Shown in pieces: positions 1 to 64,000 of a stretch of 64,000 bases of DNA; position 1 is the first letter of the stretch; every line of letters starts with the position of its first letter. The notes beneath the pieces are model-generated. The model was given only the letters and a program-made list of their open reading frames with translations, made no database searches and had not been told where the DNA came from. The position numbers and the translations under genes were made by a program. The DNA lies in the NCBI GenBank assembly GCA_004026145.2, contig CP034985.2, positions 7,261,851-7,325,850 of the forward strand. Direction: 5' to 3'. Source of the DNA: Takifugu bimaculatus. Its lineage: Eukaryota > Chordata > Actinopteri > Tetraodontiformes > Tetraodontidae.

Positions 1-41
1 CATCCATCATCCATCCATCATCCATCCATCATCCATCCTTC
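1..41. repeat. Imperfect (CATC)n array at window edge
   Basis: CATCCATC and CATCATCC units within the lama2 intron just after exon 24b; the array is cut by the window edge. Confidence 0.9.
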
Positions 42-47
42 TTTTAC

Positions 48-54615
<54,568 letters not shown>

Positions 54616-54704
54616 GGTCCTTCAGGTTCGGAGTGAAGGAACGCGAGCCTGAGGAGTCCGGAAAAGTTTCAGAACTCTCTCTCGCTCTCTCACTCTCTCT
54701 CCCT

Positions 54705-54752
<48 letters not shown>

Positions 54753-55035
54753 TCTCTCTCCACTCTGTATTGGTCTCTCTCTCTCTCTCCACTCTGTATA
54801 GGTCTCTCTCCCTCTCTCTCTCCACTCTGTATTGGTCTCTCTCTCTCTCCACTCTGTATTGGTCTCTCTCTCTCTCTCTCCACTCTGTATTGGTCTCTCT
54901 CTCTCTCTCTCCCCACTCTGTATTGGTCTCTCTCTCTCTCCACTCTGTATAGGTCTCTCTCTCTCTCTCTCTCTCCACTCTGTATAGGTCTCTCTCTCTC
55001 TCTCTCACTCCACTCTGTATTGGTCTCTCTCTCCT
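54616..55035 (-). promoter_or_regulatory. lama2: Candidate lama2 promoter / 5' UTR region
   Basis: Immediately 5' of the lama2 start codon. It has no TATA box but up to six minus-strand ACCAAT motifs spaced in GAGA-rich sequence. CCAAT boxes at this distance are compatible with a TATA-less promoter. The transcription start site is not visible, so assignment rests on position and motif only. Confidence 0.4.
54705..55035. repeat. CT-rich minisatellite with nine CACTCTGTATWGGT cores
   Basis: Cores start at 54761, 54790, 54823, 54850, 54881, 54914, 54941, 54976 and 55011, with 27 to 35 bp between starts, separated by (CT)n. Six cores contain ATTGGT (a CCAAT box on the minus strand) and three contain ATAGGT. 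The block lies 90 to 420 bp upstream of the lama2 ATG. Confidence 0.95.
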
Positions 55036-56434
55036 TCCCCCTCTCTCCTTTAAACTTGAGACCCAGGATGGAGGTGCTGATGGGAAACATATGGAGGAGA
55101 ACGTGGATCTTGGACATGCTTTGCTATTACCCTTTAAAAAGAATCTAATTAATTTCATTAAGTATATTGATGCTTCATGATAATTTAGTCATTTTTACAT
55201 TTTCTACGGGATCATCCAATAAAATCAAATGTTTGAGGGGCTCAGTTGTAATTTAAAAAATTACAGAGAGAATTCAACTCTTATATAAATAATATGAACA
55301 AATGCCCATAGCTAGAATAATTTTTCTTTCAGGATTTTTTTAAAAATTCTTTTTAATTGTACATATCAATAATCACCTTTGGCCCAATGGATCAATAAAG
55401 TTTATGTAATAATCCTTTTATTAAAAGTGTTTTTAAAAATATATTTATTCAGTCAAATCCCACAGCTTTTACACATTGGTCTTGCTATATGAAAGGCAAT
55501 ATTGCAATTATACTTTTATTTATTTTCAAACTTGAATGCACCTCCAATTCTAACACATCCATTTACTTTTTGATACCCGATCACGTGCATCAAACGTGCG
55601 CATTGTACACACTTCTTTAGGGAACGGGGAAGGTCTGGCCACCATTTTGTGGCTCTGCGACCCTCAAAAACTGTGCAAAAATACACAATGACCCCAGGAA
55701 CTGTTTGGGGTCAGCCAGAGCTCTGAAACTAAACAGGCTGGAACGTTTCAACCCCCCCAGAATAAACCCCAAAGATCCCCGCAGATGTTCCCAGAAACCC
55801 AGTACAAGCTGAAGTCAGCCAGCCCCCCCATCCCCCCCAAAAAACAACTTTGTTGACTCAAGTATGAATTCTTTTACAGTGTAGTACAGAGCTGTGGACT
55901 GAAGTGTGCCTCAGTCAAGTTGCACAACTGATTTAGGGCTCCTCCTGCTGCCCTGCACAACTAACCACACTCTGAGGTGGTGAGGACCAGCCGGAGGACA
56001 GGAGTGGAGCCACCGGTCAGGAGAACTGAGGACAATGTTTGGGCACTCTTTCGTTTACTTTAAAGACTTCAATTTATATGTTAAAATCCTTTTGAGCAGC
56101 GTTGTTGTGGGCTTTGACTTTATGAAAACAACAATAAAAAATACTGCAGTATTAATCTTAAGCACCCTAAAAATGGGTAGGTTTTGCCCTCTTCTGTGCT
56201 CTTCTTCGATGGTTTTTGTGCACTGGCGCCCACACAGGTTTATTATAATGTTACAGGCTCGTGAGCTTGTCAATCATACCTGTGCATTTGTTTGTAACTC
56301 AAGCCCGTGTGTGTGTGTGTGTGTGTATGTGCACTTTATTTATAGGCAGACACTGCAAGCGTATTTGGGTATCGAGCCGGTTTGTGTCGGCTCCAGCTCA
56401 GACCTCCACAGGCAGTGACCCAGTGACTCCAATC

Positions 56435-56538
56435 ATGGGTTCTCCTCACTGGGCTCAGAGCTCCGGGCAACCAGGATATTCTGCTGGGTCTCTGTGGGGA
56501 TGGATGCTGTCCAGGGTGCGCTTGATCACGACAACAAG
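56435..56538 (+). CDS. SLC32-like exon 1
   Basis: 104 bp from ATG in the strong context AATCATGG, ending in phase 2 at GTGAGT. It encodes [20 protein letters not shown] and ends [10 protein letters not shown]. The sequence is not conserved, so its extent is inferred from the frame link to exon 2. An in-frame ATG at 56261 would add translated (GT)n sequence and was not chosen. Confidence 0.65.
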
Positions 56539-59500
56539 GTGAGTCAAAAGAAGAAAAAACATCCTTTTGTTTACTGGAGTAACAGATGTTCTGTTATCTT
56601 TTAGAAGGTTCTTTCAAGAGGATGAGGAGATGCTGATCCTGACTCACAGTGATGAGCTGAACAGACTCTACTCTGACGGGTCCCGAATGCCCTTTGATCT
56701 CACCTCCACGAGCAGTGATGACATCACAGGAACCCAACCAGCTCTGGATGAGCAAACACCAACATCCAGCAGAGCATCGTGGTGGGGCAAGCCAGCCTTG
56801 AAGGAAACCAGAGCTACCATTGTCCCCTCTGGATCAGGAACCATCACCGTAACTTCAACCGTCGCCCCTGCAGACACCCACTGGTTTGACTGGAGGAGGT
56901 TCGGCAGAAAGTCCTACCCACCTGCACGGCAGCTCGGAGCTCATACGCAAAAGCAAAAGCTTTGGGAAGCAGAAGTAGAGAAAGCAGGGGGAGATGAAGG
57001 GAGAAAAGGGATCATCCCACTAAATCCAGTTCAAAATTCGGGCGGCGTCACAGAGCGGCGGGATCCTGCGGCCACCATCACCGCCTGGGAGGCTGCTTGG
57101 AACGTCACCAATGCTATACAGGTCCCAAAGATCACGCATCCACCGAAGCAGTTCCAGCTTAGACCATGTTTATTCCCATCCATCCATCCATCCATCCATC
57201 CATCCATCCATCCATCCATCCATCCATCCATCCATCCATCCATCCATCCATCCATCCATCCATCCATCCATCCATCCATCCATCCATCAGCAGTGGCCCT
57301 GAGTCGCTTGAACTTCCGAAATTTGTAGCAAAAAGGAAAAAAGAAAAACAAGGTTGATGGTTTGGAGTTGGAGTTGGAAGACCTTCCATTTCTAAGCGAT
57401 CCATTGACCCATAATGGTTTAATTGCTCTCCCTTATCGACGATCAAACGCAATGTTTTGAAAAGTTGCCCCGGTCTGTTTTTATCAGACTCACTCCAACA
57501 TAGAAACAACAACAAGAAAATCCCCACATCTTGTGTGCATCAGATCTCTCCATGGAAAAGAAAACCACAGAAAAGCACCCACCGTGTCCTCACCGTGGCA
57601 ACCGCTCAATGGCTCGGCTTGTTGTGTTTGGCTGAAGTACTCACATCATGCTGATACATCCACCAGCTAATGAGGACATTTAGGTATTTGGAGATTTCAG
57701 CCAAAATAAGGACGTCTATTAACCTGGACAACAATAATGTGAGCAGCTTCAGGTGGAACAAGGGGAGTTGCTGCTTGTGCGGTTCTTAGCACAACTTCCT
57801 GCTCCCTGCTTGCAAGTTCTAGCAAAAGGTTCTCCACGGTTCCTCCACCAGTCCAGCAACGTGGACACTGATCTGACTGGAGACACTGTCCCTTGTGAAC
57901 GTTGTGTGTCTCTGCTCTGAGGGGCTGATCACCTGTCCAGGAAGAAGCAACAGGACTTAAAGGAATCAAATGAGGCTGTCCAGCTCCGACCGTGCTTCTC
58001 GCCGTGGGAAGAGCAATTCAGCATCTTTATTTTCTTGTTTGATGTTTTCAAAATCTCTCAACAACACAACCAAGACGATAAAAGAAAAAGACAGAATAAT
58101 CACAGTAACATTGGCAGACACATTTGAAAAGAGGCCAACAGGTAGTGTAATTGTGGCATAAAAAGAGCGAGCAGAAGCTTTATCTTCCATCAAGTCTAAA
58201 AAGAAAAAGATGTATTATCCGCTGGTTTGTTGATGCCAAAATAAGTGAGTGTGTGCCAGCTTCATAAAGTTTTTATTAGAGAGCAAAATTGCAGCCAAAA
58301 ATGTAAAATCCAGCATCAACTCTGGCTGCTTCCAACTGGGGAATATTATCAATCTCAGTTTTCTTTCCAACCAGACTCTTAATGAGGCAGCTTCACTTTG
58401 CATTCGAACACTTGAGAGACGCAGACTTCATTTCTCATGCTCACAACAACTTCCATCATCTTATCTGCCCCGGATTACTTCAGCTTCAGATCACCCCAAA
58501 ATGAATGTTCAAATTTCATGTTCTTAATTCCTTTTCAAACATGAAGAGCGCCCCAAGAAGGAGCGATCGATTTCACTTTCCTTTTTCCTTTCTCTTTTTT
58601 GGTGACTTAAATGGACATTTCCTGCAGTCTAAAGGGTCAGACCTGGCCGACCCACTCCCGTCTTTGTAGGAAGGAGCATAAATATTAGGAGCAAACCAGA
58701 TAACGCTGAGTTTTTAGAAAGAGCTACATGCTTCCTCAACACTGCTTTTAGGGTGTCAGGCGGATCTGAAAAGACTAACCTGCTCCTCCATCTTCTTCAG
58801 TGTCAGATCACCCCCCCCCCCCCCCCCCCAAAACACACACACGCACACTCCCCACCCTTCTTCATTGTTCTGTTTGAGCAGCTCTTGGGTGTGTTAGAGC
58901 GAGCGATGAGGAATTGGCTGGCAGAGACACAGAGGGAATGAGCAGCGGAGAGAGAGACAGAGACAGAGAGAGACCGGAGATGAAATCAAAATCGTTTCCC
59001 TCCAACTGCTTTCATCCACCAGCAGCTCCGTTTGAACATCAAAGCTCCATCAGCGCACGCCTGATTCACATCACTTAGAAAATGTTGAGCTGAAAGAGCG
59101 AGACTGTCTGTGCCTGCGTCTCTGTCTCTGTATCAGCCACAGACTCTTTAGGCGTTAGTCAAACACCTAAACGTCTCGTCTGATCTGCTTTTCAGTAACG
59201 AGGGTGAAGGTCATGTTACACGTTCTACAGAGGTTCTACAGTGATCCTTTTCAGAGGGACTTTATTGAGAAGCAACCACAGCAGGTTAGACCTCAAACAT
59301 CATGTAAAATCATGATGGGAAGCGCCACGGGCAGCCACAGTTTGCTCATTCGTGAACAGGAAGTGGAGGTCCCGTTGAGCCCAGCTCCTTTCACACATGC
59401 TGGATTAACTCAGTTCATCTGCAATCCATCTGGACTAGCTGCAAACCCGGTTCCTTTCTTGAACTCAATTTTAATCCTGATGGACGTCCACATCCTGATT

Positions 59501-62500
59501 CCAGATCAGCCTCGTGTTTGAATGTTTGTGTAGAAGAGGAGCGGTAATTCCGATCTCTTCCAGCAGCCACCGGATTTTCCAGGGATGTGCGTTGATACTA
59601 AACTGAGCAACAGATACATGATGAAGTTTGGAGATCTTCTAATACCCCTCAGTCTTTCTTTAGGAACCTTTTACCCTTATTTATTACAGTGTCCTTTGAC
59701 TTTAGGGTCAATAACAACGAGGCCACACATCTCTTTCTCTCAGCCTTTTCTCTCATCTTCTTCCTCAGACACCTTCTCCCTCAGCTCTCTGGCGACTGCT
59801 CTTCCTATTGATCAAGGGCCAGCTCTCGCCACTCCTCCTCCTTCTGCTCTCACTGCTCTCCTCAAATTTTGAAGGCGTCGAGCCAAAAACACTCCTCTCG
59901 CCTCCTCATTTTCCACCCATTGTTGGTCCACCCTCCTCTTTCCCCTTGATTTGCTCCTCCAGAGGCTTTCTTTTGTTCGACACACATGCTATAGTGACTT
60001 TTAATTGATTGATAATCATGGTGGTGATTATGTTTGAGTCTGGAACCTTTGTGTGGATGAATCAGATCCACAGCCTTGTTTTATGTGGTGAGGGCGCACT
60101 AACCACTGTGCCTATGTACTTTGTTGCACCTTCTAATGAACAGGAAGAGCGAATCCTAGAGACACATTAGCGTTTCTTTCTTTCACTTTTTTCCTCTCTT
60201 GAGTGCACTACAGAAGCCCAGATAGTGACCACCAAACAAGCAACACTGTCAGGAAAAGCTCCCCTTTAACAGAGAGAAACGAGCTATACCAGGCTCATGT
60301 GGGGGGAAGGGGACTCCTGCTCCTGATGACCGGTTTAGTGAAGGAGGAGGAGAGGGGAGAGCATGGAGGGGAGGAGAGAAAGGGGAGTTATCTTTCTCCT
60401 CTCTTGTCACCCACCCAGACTGGTATTTAATTTGCACCAGTCTCAATTGAATTGGGGCTTGATTGTGTCTCACTGTAAGTCGCTTTGAACAAAAGTGTCT
60501 GCTTGATGACTGAAATGTTAATGCTAATGTAATCTAGAAACCAGTGAGTTCAGATATCTGTCTCGGTTTTCTTTCAGGGCATATTTGTGTTGGGTTTACC
60601 CTTTGCTCTGGTCCGGTCAGGCTACCTGGGTCTTATTCTGATGGTCCTGTCAGCCTGGGTCTGCAACCACACAGGAAGGATCCTTGTGGCCTGTCTATAT
60701 GAAGAGCAGGAACAAAGGTGATGTCACAGGTCTTATAGAATATAGACTGTATTTATGGGAATGGGAATTCGTCCTTGTTTCAGGGGAGGTTCCGTGTTGA
60801 AAGTTCGAGTCCGGCACAGCTACCAGGACATTGTGGAGGCCAGCTGCAGAGGACTGTGGCCACGCTGGCCCGGCCTTGGGGGCTTCCTGGTCAATCTGTC
60901 CCAGGTAGTTGAAAATTTCTTTAAATCATCAAGCCAGTGAACAGAATTACCGAAATTAGCAACACCACAGCAGCATCTCTTAAACCCTTTAAAAAAAGTA
61001 GACCCCTCAAGTAGGAAACCTTTACGTTTTACTATCACAGAACTGAATAAGTTTATAAAAAGCTAACAACCAGTCGTCCCATTATTCAATCAGTCCTGCA
61101 TGAAACCAGTAGAATAAGATCATCACTCAGTTTGAGGACAGGGTTGCTCTCTGGTATATTCATTTGCTCATTAGATAAACGCTCCTCCTCCTGTTTTTTG
61201 GTGTCTTGCAGGTCATTGAACTGCTGATGACTTGCACACTCTATCTGGTGGTCTCTACCAGTCTGCTGTCTGACAGCCTGTCAAGGGCGGCTCCGCCAAG
61301 ATTAATGTGTTCCCTCTTGTCTCTGATGTTTCTGCTGCCCTGCCTGCTGCTCACTGATCTCAGATCAGTCTCCACCCTCAGCCTGCTGTGCTCCCTGGCA
61401 CACGTACTGATCAGGTGATGACAACAAACGGCACTGGTGAAATATGCACGTGCTGTTAGCTGATCAGCACCAGCAGCTGACAGAACTCAGACACCAGAAC
61501 CGTCCCTGCAATCAAGCCTCATTCTGTCTTGTCATCATTTAGCAGCAGCTGCTGGTTAGGCTGCCTCCTCCCACATGTTGCACGCTGTAGTTGCACGGGT
61601 TGAGCCTTTATCCCCTAAAACATCTGTTTCTGATCTATTTCACATTTCCGGGATAAAAAAAAAAGACTAACAACTGGTTAGTTATTGCTGGTGAATAGCA
61701 GCCCACAGTCCTATTGGATGCACAAACTGACTACAGGATTGTTTTGCGCTCATTATTTCAGCCTCTTGGTGATGCTGTACTGCCTGAGTCAGGCCAGCAG
61801 CTGGTCCTGGTCCTCTCTGACCCTGCCTGTGGTTCCCGAAGACTTCCTGGTCTCAGTGGGTGTCATCATCTTCTCTTACACCTCGCAGATCTTCCTCCCT
61901 CCTCTAGAGGGCAGCATGGAGGACAGGGGGCAGTTCAATGCCATGCTGGGGTGGACTCACGGTACCGCCTGCATCATGAAGACGACATTTTCGCTGCTGG
62001 TCAGTGAATCGGTGTTTGTTTGTCTTTTGTGTTTTTTTTCTCTGTTTCTCACAAATCTGTGTCACGTCCTCTGTGTCAGTGTCACTTTTATAGAGATTGA
62101 TGATAGACTAGCGTATTAAAAGGACTAATTAAAGGAGGAACAAGAAGCAAACAAATGGGGTGATTGATTGACTGGTCGTTGTGATTGTTTTCTCCATCAG
62201 GCCGTGTTGACCTGGGGGGCTGGGACCAGTGAGGTCATTACAAAGAACCTGCCCTCTGACCTCCGACCTCTCGTCAACATGTGCCTGCTGGCAAAAGCCC
62301 TGCTGTCTTTCCCACTGCCGTTCTACTCTGCTGCCGAAATACTCCAGAGCTGCCTGCTCACAGGTGAACACACTTTCGGTATCAGAAGCATCACCTGACA
62401 CATTCCTAAATCTTACACCAGTTAGTAACCACATGATCATAAAGAAAGGTTCTATCTACTTGTCTAAATAAGGGTGGACTAATGAGCCCTAACAAAGCCC

Positions 62501-63002
62501 AGATGTTTCAAAAGATTCCAAAAGCATCTTTAAAAAAGAGCAATCTGATTGCTTATGATTATTATGATTATTGACTGTCGTACAGTCAAGCTGAAGACAA
62601 CCCTTTACTTTGGTCGCCTTATCAGAACCATCTCTAAGTCAGTTTTTCTTTTAATTTCAATGCTAACGGCCATTAGTAATGCCCCCTCTCCACGCTCCCC
62701 ACAGACGCTGAAGGTCCAGGGCATTTCCCGCCCAGCCCTGCTGGTCCCGAGCCGCCCTGCTGATCACCTCATACCTCCTATCCCTGCTGGTCCCCAGGTT
62801 CTCCCTGCTGATGGGTTTGACAGGCAGCGTGACCGGTGCCGCCATGACGCTCATACTGCCGTGCCTGTGTCACCTCCGACTGCGGAGGGGCCGACTCACG
62901 GGGAGGGAGCGCCTGGCGGATGTGTGTATCCTGAGCACGGGGGTCATCTGTAGCGTCTCGGGTGTGTTCTGTTCAGTGAAAAGGTTGTTGTTAGGACTGT
63001 AG
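56435..63002 (+). CDS. SLC32 family (VIAAT/VGAT-like) vesicular inhibitory amino acid transporter, 8 exons
   Basis: Gene-level entry. SLC32 proteins are proton-coupled antiporters that load GABA and glycine into synaptic vesicles. The joined exons encode about 594 residues after a 1-bp correction (human SLC32A1 has 525). A cytosolic N-terminal region of about 200 residues is followed by the amino-acid-transporter membrane domain. Family signatures in order are [97 protein letters not shown] and GVICSVSG. Each aligns with VIAAT, but identity is only moderate. As recalled, mammalian SLC32A1 has two coding exons; this gene has eight, so it is more likely a separate paralogue than the SLC32A1 orthologue. 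Start ATG 56435 has A at -3 and G at +4. Its true substrate is unknown. Confidence 0.9.
56605..57121 (+). CDS. SLC32-like exon 2 (N-terminal region to TM1 start)
   Basis: 517 bp, phase 2 in and phase 0 out. It starts [20 protein letters not shown], analogous to the acidic cytosolic N-terminus of VIAAT, and ends with the conserved [15 protein letters not shown]. The donor GTCCCA is a weak match to consensus. The frame stays open past it, through the CATC array, to 57328. Confidence 0.85.
57177..57288. repeat. (CATC)n tetranucleotide array
   Basis: 112 bp, about 28 units, 55 bp downstream of the exon 2 donor; translated as HPSI repeats if the intron were retained. Confidence 0.97.
60474..60533. 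repeat. Teleost dispersed-repeat motif (TGTAAGTCGCTTTG type)
   Basis: TGTAAGTCGCTTTGAACAAA then AGTGTCTGCTTGATGACTGA and AATGTTAATGCTAATGTAA. It closely resembles the widespread fish element that usually reads AAGTCGCTTTGGATAAAAGC. It ends 44 bp before SLC32-like exon 3. Confidence 0.75.
60578..60717 (+). CDS. SLC32-like exon 3 (TM1-TM2)
   Basis: 140 bp, phase 0 to 2. It encodes [20 protein letters not shown] and ends [13 protein letters not shown], the first two membrane segments, aligned residue by residue with VIAAT. Acceptor CTTTCAG, donor GTGATG. Confidence 0.95.
60784..60904 (+). CDS. SLC32-like exon 4
   Basis: 121 bp, ending phase 0. It encodes [20 protein letters not shown] then [12 protein letters not shown], matching VIAAT VVRVRDSYVAIANA and LGGRVVNVAQ. 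Acceptor TTTCAG, donor GTAGTT. Confidence 0.94.
60905..61211 (+). other. SLC32-like intron 4
   Basis: 307 bp; nothing recognised. Confidence 0.8.
61212..61414 (+). CDS. SLC32-like exon 5 (membrane segments)
   Basis: 203 bp, phase 0 to 2. It encodes [20 protein letters not shown] and ends [12 protein letters not shown], parallel to VIAAT IIELVMTCILYVVVSGNL and FSLLCTLAHFVI. Acceptor CTTGCAG, donor GTGATG. Confidence 0.95.
61415..61761 (+). other. SLC32-like intron 5
   Basis: 347 bp; nothing recognised. Confidence 0.8.
61762..61999 (+). CDS. SLC32-like exon 6 ([10 protein letters not shown] motif)
   Basis: 238 bp, ending phase 0. It encodes [36 protein letters not shown] and [16 protein letters not shown]. 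The [13 protein letters not shown] block is the best SLC32 signature in the window. Acceptor TTTCAG, donor GTCAGT. Confidence 0.96.
62201..62363 (+). CDS. SLC32-like exon 7
   Basis: 163 bp, phase 0 to 1. It encodes [18 protein letters not shown] then [20 protein letters not shown] and [10 protein letters not shown], equivalent to VIAAT EVITDNLP and AKALLSYPLPFFAA. Acceptor CATCAG, donor GTGAAC. Confidence 0.95.
62364..62704 (+). other. SLC32-like intron 7
   Basis: 341 bp; nothing recognised. Confidence 0.8.
62705..63002 (+). CDS. SLC32-like exon 8 (last), with an apparent 1-bp deletion
   Basis: 298 bp to the stop TAG at 63000-63002. In the phase given by exon 7 the frame stops at TGA 62761-62763. 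One frame over it reads [39 protein letters not shown] and [17 protein letters not shown], the C-terminal membrane segments of VIAAT. A single base missing near 62713-62714 (GAAGG-TCC) would give EGSRAF, identical to human VIAAT there. The stop position agrees with the family's short C-terminal tail. Confidence 0.87.
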
Positions 63003-63436
63003 GATCTAGGGTCACAGTTAGCATGGGCATAGCTGGGCATAAAATGACAGATGCATAAAGTAGTTGAACACGCCGTGTGATGGCAGATTAAGCATGGCGT
63101 AGCTTGCTGCTCATGTCAGAGTGAGTGATAATTTAGCTGTCAGTCATTTTCCTTTTATAAAGAAGTGGAAAAAATGTTTTGGCATCAGTTTTTGTTGTTA
63201 TTTTTAATGACGCTCCTCGGGCACAAAACTCCTGTTTCAATTACCTCTGACGAGGAGGCGAGCATGGCTGACAACAGCACTGTATAAAGAGAGATCCCCG
63301 TTAGCTGAGCAGGTGTGCTTATGTCACCATGATTGATGTCGGTCCAGCAAAGTCGTCAAAATTCCACGGTTTACTTCTGGAAAGCAATCACCTCTTTATC
63401 AATGACTGTGACAAAATCACAAATCTGTGCAGTGAC

Positions 63437-63442
63437 AATAAA
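63437..63442 (+). terminator. Candidate polyadenylation signal of the SLC32-like gene
   Basis: A canonical AATAAA at a plausible distance past the stop codon; no transcript evidence is available. Confidence 0.35.
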
Positions 63443-63707
63443 CTATTCCACATGTGACGCAACACAGTGTTTGTTCTTGTATGCTAAAGACGGGAGAGAG
63501 GACCAGAAAAAGGCCTCTCGCTGGAGAAGTGAGGACGTTCTGGCTGAATACAACAAGTTCAGAGGGCTATTTGATAGATAACACATGGGTTAGGGTTAAG
63601 GTCAGGGGCTGGGGAGAGCTGGGATGGCCCACGTGAGCTCTAATGAGATACGAGCTTAAAATATGACTATGAAATATGAATATTTCTTTTTCAAACTGCT
63701 ACCGCGA

Positions 63708-63737
63708 CATCCATCCGTCCATCCGTCCGTCCGTCCA
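63708..63737. repeat. Short (CATC/CGTC)n run
   Basis: About seven units, in the same orientation as the other CATC arrays. Confidence 0.9.
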
Positions 63738-64000
63738 GGACCGTATGGAACCTACCAGTTACCTCATGGCCACATGTGAATCCAGTTCTTGGTTACTGCT
63801 GGAGTAAATCCAAGGATAAAATTGTATATTGGCTTGTATCATCATCATTACGAGAGAGAAACCATGGTTAGAAACCCTAAAATGAAACAAGAACCAGTGT
63901 TTGCATTGTGCTGACTCCAGACCTGTGTCCGGGATGATTCATTACCAAACCATCTCCCCTCTTCTTTCTGCTACGGCAGCAAATTCGTATTCTCTAAACT

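Larger units (their letters stand above)
54616..56434. other. Intergenic region between divergent lama2 and the SLC32-like gene
   Basis: 1.8 kb between the two start codons. The lama2-proximal half holds the CT minisatellite. The 55140-55560 stretch is strongly A/T-rich. No TATA box could be placed confidently for either gene, and an open frame at 56035-56418 is unconvincing. Confidence 0.8.
57122..60577 (+). other. SLC32-like intron 2
   Basis: 3.5 kb with the (CATC)n array at 57177-57288, a 19-base C run at about 58810-58828, a CT/TC-rich zone at 59740-59860, and a dispersed-repeat tail just before exon 3. Confidence 0.85.
63003..64000. other. 3' flank of the SLC32-like gene
   Basis: About 1 kb. 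A candidate polyadenylation signal AATAAA lies at 63437-63442, 435 bp after the stop. A short CATC/CGTC run lies at 63708-63737. No further gene was recognised. Confidence 0.6.

Noticed and set aside
54761..55024. Regular 14-bp cores with near-constant spacing, resembling a CRISPR layout
   Set aside because: The spacers are just (CT)n, the host is a vertebrate and no cas genes exist; it is a minisatellite.
56261..56434. In-frame upstream ATG extending SLC32-like exon 1
   Set aside because: The extension would translate a (GT)n run as CVCVC; the ATG at 56435 has a better context.

Overview
The window looks like nuclear DNA of a teleost fish, probably a percomorph (the clade is inference). It has long introns with canonical GT-AG ends, very abundant (CA)n and (CATC)n microsatellites, fish-type dispersed repeats, and vertebrate-specific gene families. 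No prokaryotic, viral or CRISPR features were seen. Two protein-coding genes are supported. They are arranged head to head, with start codons about 1.8 kb apart.

Minus strand, 54615 down to 48: the 5' part of lama2 (laminin subunit alpha-2). I placed 26 exons by joining reading frame, splice sites and recalled human LAMA2 exon lengths. They encode about 1,113 residues: signal peptide, laminin N-terminal (LN) domain, laminin-type EGF (LE) repeats, one L4 module, then more LE repeats. The gene runs off the left edge, so the coiled coil and the LG domains are outside the window. Most exons match the human lengths exactly. Departures are: human exon 4 is split in two by a 608-bp intron carrying a MITE-like inverted repeat; human exon 24 is split in two; exon 16 is 21 bp shorter beside an odd donor; and exons 3 and 24a each carry one extra base that breaks the frame. 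Intron 21 holds an unexplained GC-rich, in-frame, splice-flanked segment encoding most of another LE repeat of laminin-gamma type.

Plus strand, 56435 to 63002: an eight-exon gene of the SLC32 (VIAAT/VGAT, unc-47) vesicular inhibitory amino acid transporter family. It is clearly diverged from mammalian SLC32A1 and, as I recall, has far more introns. It has a 1-bp deletion relative to the expected frame in the last exon.

The remainder is intron and intergenic sequence. The gap between the genes holds a CT-rich minisatellite with nine regular copies of a 14-bp core, six of which contain a CCAAT box in lama2 orientation, starting about 145 bp upstream of the lama2 ATG. The largest repeat block is 770 bp of (CATC)n at 20281-21050. 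The genes are not known to act together: laminin-211 is a muscle and nerve basement-membrane protein, and SLC32 proteins load inhibitory transmitters into vesicles. Three single-base frame errors in otherwise well-conserved exons suggest uncorrected long-read assembly errors, but true lesions are not excluded.
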